A DNA stretch of 64,000 nt from Bacteroidales bacterium (GTDB lineage Bacteria; Bacteroidota; Bacteroidia; Bacteroidales; P3): contig JAGCUU010000012.1 of the NCBI GenBank assembly GCA_017962665.1, forward strand, positions 1 to 64,000, given 5' to 3'. A program made the translations under genes and the position numbers. Positions 60,674-64,000 of the stretch are shown one piece after another; within the stretch, counting starts at the first letter, position 1, and each line of letters opens with the position of its first letter. A model generated the notes under the pieces. It was not told the origin of the DNA, searched no databases, and worked only from the letters and a program-made list of their open reading frames with translations.

Positions 60674-61884
60674 ACACCGACAACATACGATCCCTCTTTC
60701 CTATACTGAACCAGCAGGTCTACGGCAAGCCACTCGTCTATTTCGACAACGCAGCAACAACACAGAAGCCACAGGCTGTCATTGACGAACTATGCCGCTA
60801 CTACACCACCCTGAACAGCAACATACACCGTGGCGCACACTATCTGGCGGCACAGGCCACCGAAAAATATGAGGAGACCCGCATTGCCGTACAGTCGTTC
60901 GTCAATGCCCGCCATAGCCACGAAATCATATTCACCCGAGGCACAACAGAAAGTATCAACCTCGTGGCAGCATCCTTTGGTCAGGCTTTCCTTCACGAAG
61001 GCGACGAGGTGGTCATTTCCGCCATGGAACACCACAGCAACATCGTACCCTGGCAGCTCGCCTGCCAACGCCATGGCGCCACACTGCGTACCATACCTTT
61101 CAACGACCAAGGTGTACTGGACATTGAGGCACTGCCGGGATTACTCAACGAGCACACACGCATAGTCGCCGTCAACCACGTCAGCAACACCCTCGGCACC
61201 ATCAACCCTATAGCCGACATCGTCACCATTGCACATAGCCGCAACATTCCTGTCCTTGTCGACGGCGCACAGGCCATCTCCCATATGAAGGTCGACGTTC
61301 AAGCACTCGGCTGCGATTTCTATTGTTTTTCGGGACACAAGATGTACGGACCCATGGGTGTCGGTGTCATGTACGGACGCGAAGAGCTGCTCGAAAAAAT
61401 GCCCCCCTATCAAGGCGGCGGGGAGATGATCAAGGAAGTCACCTTCGAACAGACCACCTACAACGAGCTTCCATTCAAATTCGAGGCCGGCACTCCCTCT
61501 GTCGGCGACGTACTGGCTCTAAAAGCGGCAATTGACTTCATGCTTCAGACAGGCATCGACAACATCGCAGCTCACGAGAAGGAACTTACCGATTATGCCA
61601 CAAGCCGGTTGCTCACAATTGACGGCATCAGGCTGTTCGGCACAGCACCCGACAAGACCTCGGTCATCTCTTTCCTCATCGGCAACGCCCACCCTTACGA
61701 CACAGGCACACTGCTCGACAAGCTCGGCATCGCCGTACGGACAGGGCACCACTGCACACAACCCATCATGGATAAATACGGCATACCTGGCACTGTCCGC
61801 GCCTCTTTCGCTGTATACAATACCATCGAGGAAGTCGACGCCCTCTACGCAGCCCTGAAACGCATAGCACCAATACTACTATAG
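60670..61884 (+). CDS. sufS: Cysteine desulfurase (SufS type)
   Basis: PLP enzyme that takes sulfur from cysteine for Fe-S cluster assembly. The 404-residue protein begins RSLFPILNQQVYGKPLVYFDNAATTQKP, a group II SufS start. The PLP Lys is in CFSGHKMYGPMGVG and the catalytic Cys is in RTGHHCTQP, in the short loop typical of SufS. The frame is open from 60472, but the ATG at 60670 overlaps the small membrane gene (ATGA) and matches the family. No sufBCD or sufE is visible in the window. Confidence 0.95.
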   Translation: MNTDNIRSLFPILNQQVYGKPLVYFDNAATTQKPQAVIDELCRYYTTLNSNIHRGAHYLAAQATEKYEETRIAVQSFVNARHSHEIIFTRGTTESINLVAASFGQAFLHEGDEVVISAMEHHSNIVPWQLACQRHGATLRTIPFNDQGVLDIEALPGLLNEHTRIVAVNHVSNTLGTINPIADIVTIAHSRNIPVLVDGAQAISHMKVDVQALGCDFYCFSGHKMYGPMGVGVMYGREELLEKMPPYQGGGEMIKEVTFEQTTYNELPFKFEAGTPSVGDVLALKAAIDFMLQTGIDNIAAHEKELTDYATSRLLTIDGIRLFGTAPDKTSVISFLIGNAHPYDTGTLLDKLGIAVRTGHHCTQPIMDKYGIPGTVRASFAVYNTIEEVDALYAALKRIAPILL

Positions 61885-61906
61885 ATATCACGTCATTCCA
61901 ATTTCG

Positions 61907-63580
61907 ATGCTCAGTCATTTACACATAGAGAACTACGCCCTTATTCGCCAAAGCGACATTAACTTCAACGGCGGTTTCGTAACCATCACCGGCGAGACAG
62001 GCGCCGGCAAGTCAATACTCCTTGGCGCTCTGGCTTTGCTGCTGGGCCAACGTGCCGACGTCAAGGTACTTTTCGACCAGGATAGGAAATGCGTGGTGGA
62101 GGCACATTTCGACACCAAGAATCTTAATATTCGTCATCTCTTCTCTGAAAACGATGTCGACTACAGCGAAGACGGTCTGGTGATTATCCGACGTGAAATC
62201 CTACCTTCTGGCAAATCACGGGCTTTCGTCGACGACACCCCCGTAGGTGTTTCATTCCTTCGCCAGCTTGGAGAACAGCTGATTGACATCCATTCACAGC
62301 ATGCCACACTCCTGCTTGGCGATAGCGGATTCCAGATTTCCCTGCTCGACAGCATCGCTGCCAACAAGCAGACTCTCGAAGAATACCATTTCCTGTACCG
62401 CAAATACATAGATTTAAAACACGAACTGGAAAGACTCAACGCAGACGAGCAGCAGAACCGCAAAGACTATGACTACAACAAATTCCTATTCGACGAACTC
62501 GTTGCCGCCAAACTCTCCGACGGTGAACAGGAGGATCTGGAACAAGAGTCTTCTCTTCTCGCCAATGCCGAAGGAATAAAGCAGACTCTGGGACAGGTCG
62601 TGGGATTATGCGACGGCGAGGAGGATTGTGCACTTACTCGTCTCAACGCCTGCAAATCGCTGCTGGGCAAAATCGCCAGCCTCGGAGACAGCAAAGAGCT
62701 TCCGCTAAAATCCCTTTACGACCGACTCGACTCGTCACTGATCGAGCTATCCGATATTGTCTCGACACTTGAGACGGCAGGCGAAAACATTGTATACTCT
62801 CCTGAAAGGCAACAAGAGGTCGACGACCGTTTAGGATTGATTTACAAGCTACAGAAAAAACATGGCGTCGACAGTATAGCACAACTTCTCGAAATACAGG
62901 AGAGCCTGGATGCACGTCTGCAGTCTATCAATTCCAGCGATCAACGCATCCACGAAGTGATGGAAGCCGTCGACGTAGCCTACAAAGCTTTACAGAAAAA
63001 GGCTGAGATGCTGACCGTTCAACGCCAGCAAGCTGCAGAATCGCTCGAAAAACAGATATCTCCACTTTTCGCCGACTTAGGCATGGCCGATGCGACCCTC
63101 AAGGCATCGGTGTCAACCACTTCCGAATATACAGTCTCCGGCAACAACCACGTGTCACTGCTCTTCAATGCCAACAAGGGCAGCCAGCTCCGTGAGCTGT
63201 CAAAAATAGCCTCCGGCGGAGAAATGTCACGACTGATGTTGGCCATAAAATCGCTGACCGCACGCGCAGCGCTGCTGCCGACTGTCATCTTCGACGAAAT
63301 AGACACAGGTATCTCTGGCGACATTTCAATAAAGGTTGGCCGCATAATGCAGCGCATGGCCGAAGATATGCAGGTGATAGCCATCACCCACCTTCCCCAA
63401 ATAGCGGCACGGGCCTCCCAGCATTTCAAGGTATACAAAGGCGACGAAGACGGAAGGACTGCTTCCAAAATCAAGCCCCTCTCCGAAGAAGAAAGAGTGA
63501 CCGAAGTGGCCGTAATGCTCTCCACCGACCCACCATCGGCAGCGGCAATACAGACTGCACGCGAACTGATGACCCTATAA
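61907..63580 (+). CDS. recN: DNA repair protein RecN
   Basis: SMC-like ATPase that acts early in double-strand break repair. The 557-residue protein has Walker A ITGETGAGKSILLGALALLLG (starting about residue 27), a long coiled-coil middle (about 160-385), the ABC signature ASGGEMSRLMLAIK and Walker B TVIFDEIDTGISG, then a switch His in AITHLPQIAA. Length and order match RecN. It starts 22 bp after sufS and its stop is 17 bp before the next gene, so it is probably in the same transcript. Confidence 0.97.
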   Translation: MLSHLHIENYALIRQSDINFNGGFVTITGETGAGKSILLGALALLLGQRADVKVLFDQDRKCVVEAHFDTKNLNIRHLFSENDVDYSEDGLVIIRREILPSGKSRAFVDDTPVGVSFLRQLGEQLIDIHSQHATLLLGDSGFQISLLDSIAANKQTLEEYHFLYRKYIDLKHELERLNADEQQNRKDYDYNKFLFDELVAAKLSDGEQEDLEQESSLLANAEGIKQTLGQVVGLCDGEEDCALTRLNACKSLLGKIASLGDSKELPLKSLYDRLDSSLIELSDIVSTLETAGENIVYSPERQQEVDDRLGLIYKLQKKHGVDSIAQLLEIQESLDARLQSINSSDQRIHEVMEAVDVAYKALQKKAEMLTVQRQQAAESLEKQISPLFADLGMADATLKASVSTTSEYTVSGNNHVSLLFNANKGSQLRELSKIASGGEMSRLMLAIKSLTARAALLPTVIFDEIDTGISGDISIKVGRIMQRMAEDMQVIAITHLPQIAARASQHFKVYKGDEDGRTASKIKPLSEEERVTEVAVMLSTDPPSAAAIQTARELMTL

Positions 63581-63599
63581 GACCAACTCCTCAACCACG

Positions 63600-64000
63600 A
63601 TGAACAAGTACTTGACACTGCTCCTGCTTCTGTTGGCTTTCCTGCATCTGCCCGCGCAACAAACCAATATCGACTTGTCAACCATGCCTATACGTCTGCC
63701 ACTCTCCATGGCGGGCGGATTTGCCGAAATACGTTCCAACCATTTCCACTCCGGCATCGACCTACGCACAGACGGGAAAGAGGGCGAACGAGTTTATGCT
63801 CCCGCCGATGGCTACGTAAGTCGTATCAATATCTCCGCCTGGGGTGGAGGAAAAGTACTTTATATAACTCACCCTAACGGTTATCGCACCGTTTACATGC
63901 ACCTTAGCGCTTTCTGCGGCAAGACGGCACAGTTCGTGAACGACTACCAATACCAGAACCACGTTTACGCCTTCGACATTGACCTCCCCAAAGACTCCAT
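63600..64000 (+). CDS. M23-family metallopeptidase, 5' part only
   Basis: Start of an exported LytM/lysostaphin-like peptidase gene that runs off the window. The visible 133 residues show a signal peptide (ending LPAQ), then the M23 core. FHSGIDLRTDGKEGERVYAPADG holds the first His and the Asp zinc ligands, and VYMHLS holds a further conserved His. Such proteins act on or bind peptidoglycan cross-links; whether the enzyme is active depends on the missing part. Some Bacteroidota homologues are much longer. Confidence 0.88.
   Translation, partial: MNKYLTLLLLLLAFLHLPAQQTNIDLSTMPIRLPLSMAGGFAEIRSNHFHSGIDLRTDGKEGERVYAPADGYVSRINISAWGGGKVLYITHPNGYRTVYMHLSAFCGKTAQFVNDYQYQNHVYAFDIDLPKDS

Overview
The window looks like a chromosomal segment of a member of the Bacteroidales (Bacteroidota). 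The evidence is consistent: promoters fit the Bacteroidota pattern (TTTG, about 19-21 bp, then TAnnTTTG), Shine-Dalgarno sequences are essentially absent, secreted proteins carry type IX secretion (T9SS) sorting tails, and there are GH97/GH20 glycosidases, a fused DAHP synthase/chorismate mutase and rSAM/lipoprotein-type genes. No tRNA, rRNA, insertion sequence, prophage or CRISPR array was seen. The genus cannot be fixed from the sequence alone.

Layout. 1-400: AT-rich leader with a promoter reading out of the window to the left. 400-7700 (+): a glutathione peroxidase-like protein, then metK preceded by a SAM-II riboswitch, pdxJ overlapping metK, and two secreted glycosidases (GH97, GH20) close behind on the same strand. 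7700-9800 (-): a small lipoprotein and a radical SAM/SPASM gene that reads in frame into an upstream lipoprotein gene. 9960-15020: DAHP synthase/chorismate mutase, rplU-rpmA, an Aat-FolK fusion, a small lipoprotein and glutamine synthetase. 15170-16570 (+): aminopeptidase P.

16586-32696 (-): a 16-kb, 14-gene polysaccharide precursor and export operon behind one good promoter: wza, wzc, rfbA, rfbC, rfbD, rfbB, a WecA/TagO-like transferase, wbpB, wbpD, wbpE, wbpA, a WbpM/CapD-type dehydratase, gmd and fcl. It can make dTDP-L-rhamnose, GDP-L-fucose and UDP-GlcNAc(3NAc)A, but it contains no ordinary glycosyltransferase, flippase or polymerase.

32995-42608 (+): AddB-like nuclease, a TPR/OmpA-like lipoprotein, then pssA-queA-comF and pyrH-frr-birA housekeeping genes. 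42639-45428 (+): a cobalamin riboswitch directly ahead of one gene for a T9SS-exported protein with three related extracellular repeats. This is the strongest candidate for an undescribed system, a B12-controlled surface capture protein. 45494-52924: a lipoprotein, a YitT membrane protein, a glycosyltransferase, a small secreted protein, a PorE-like TPR/propeller/OmpA protein and an alpha/beta hydrolase. 53146-54489: glutamate dehydrogenase. 54814-57303: a decayed T9SS cargo gene followed by an intact, compositionally mosaic one. 57494-64000: aroQ, a TPR protein, dedA, a 52-residue membrane protein, sufS, recN and the start of an M23 peptidase gene.

How parts may fit together (inference): in Porphyromonas, T9SS cargo is attached to A-LPS through a diacetamido-glucuronic acid made by Wbp-type enzymes. 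The wbpA/B/D/E set here, the two T9SS-tailed proteins, the T9SS remnant and the PorE-like protein are therefore consistent with one cell-surface display pathway.
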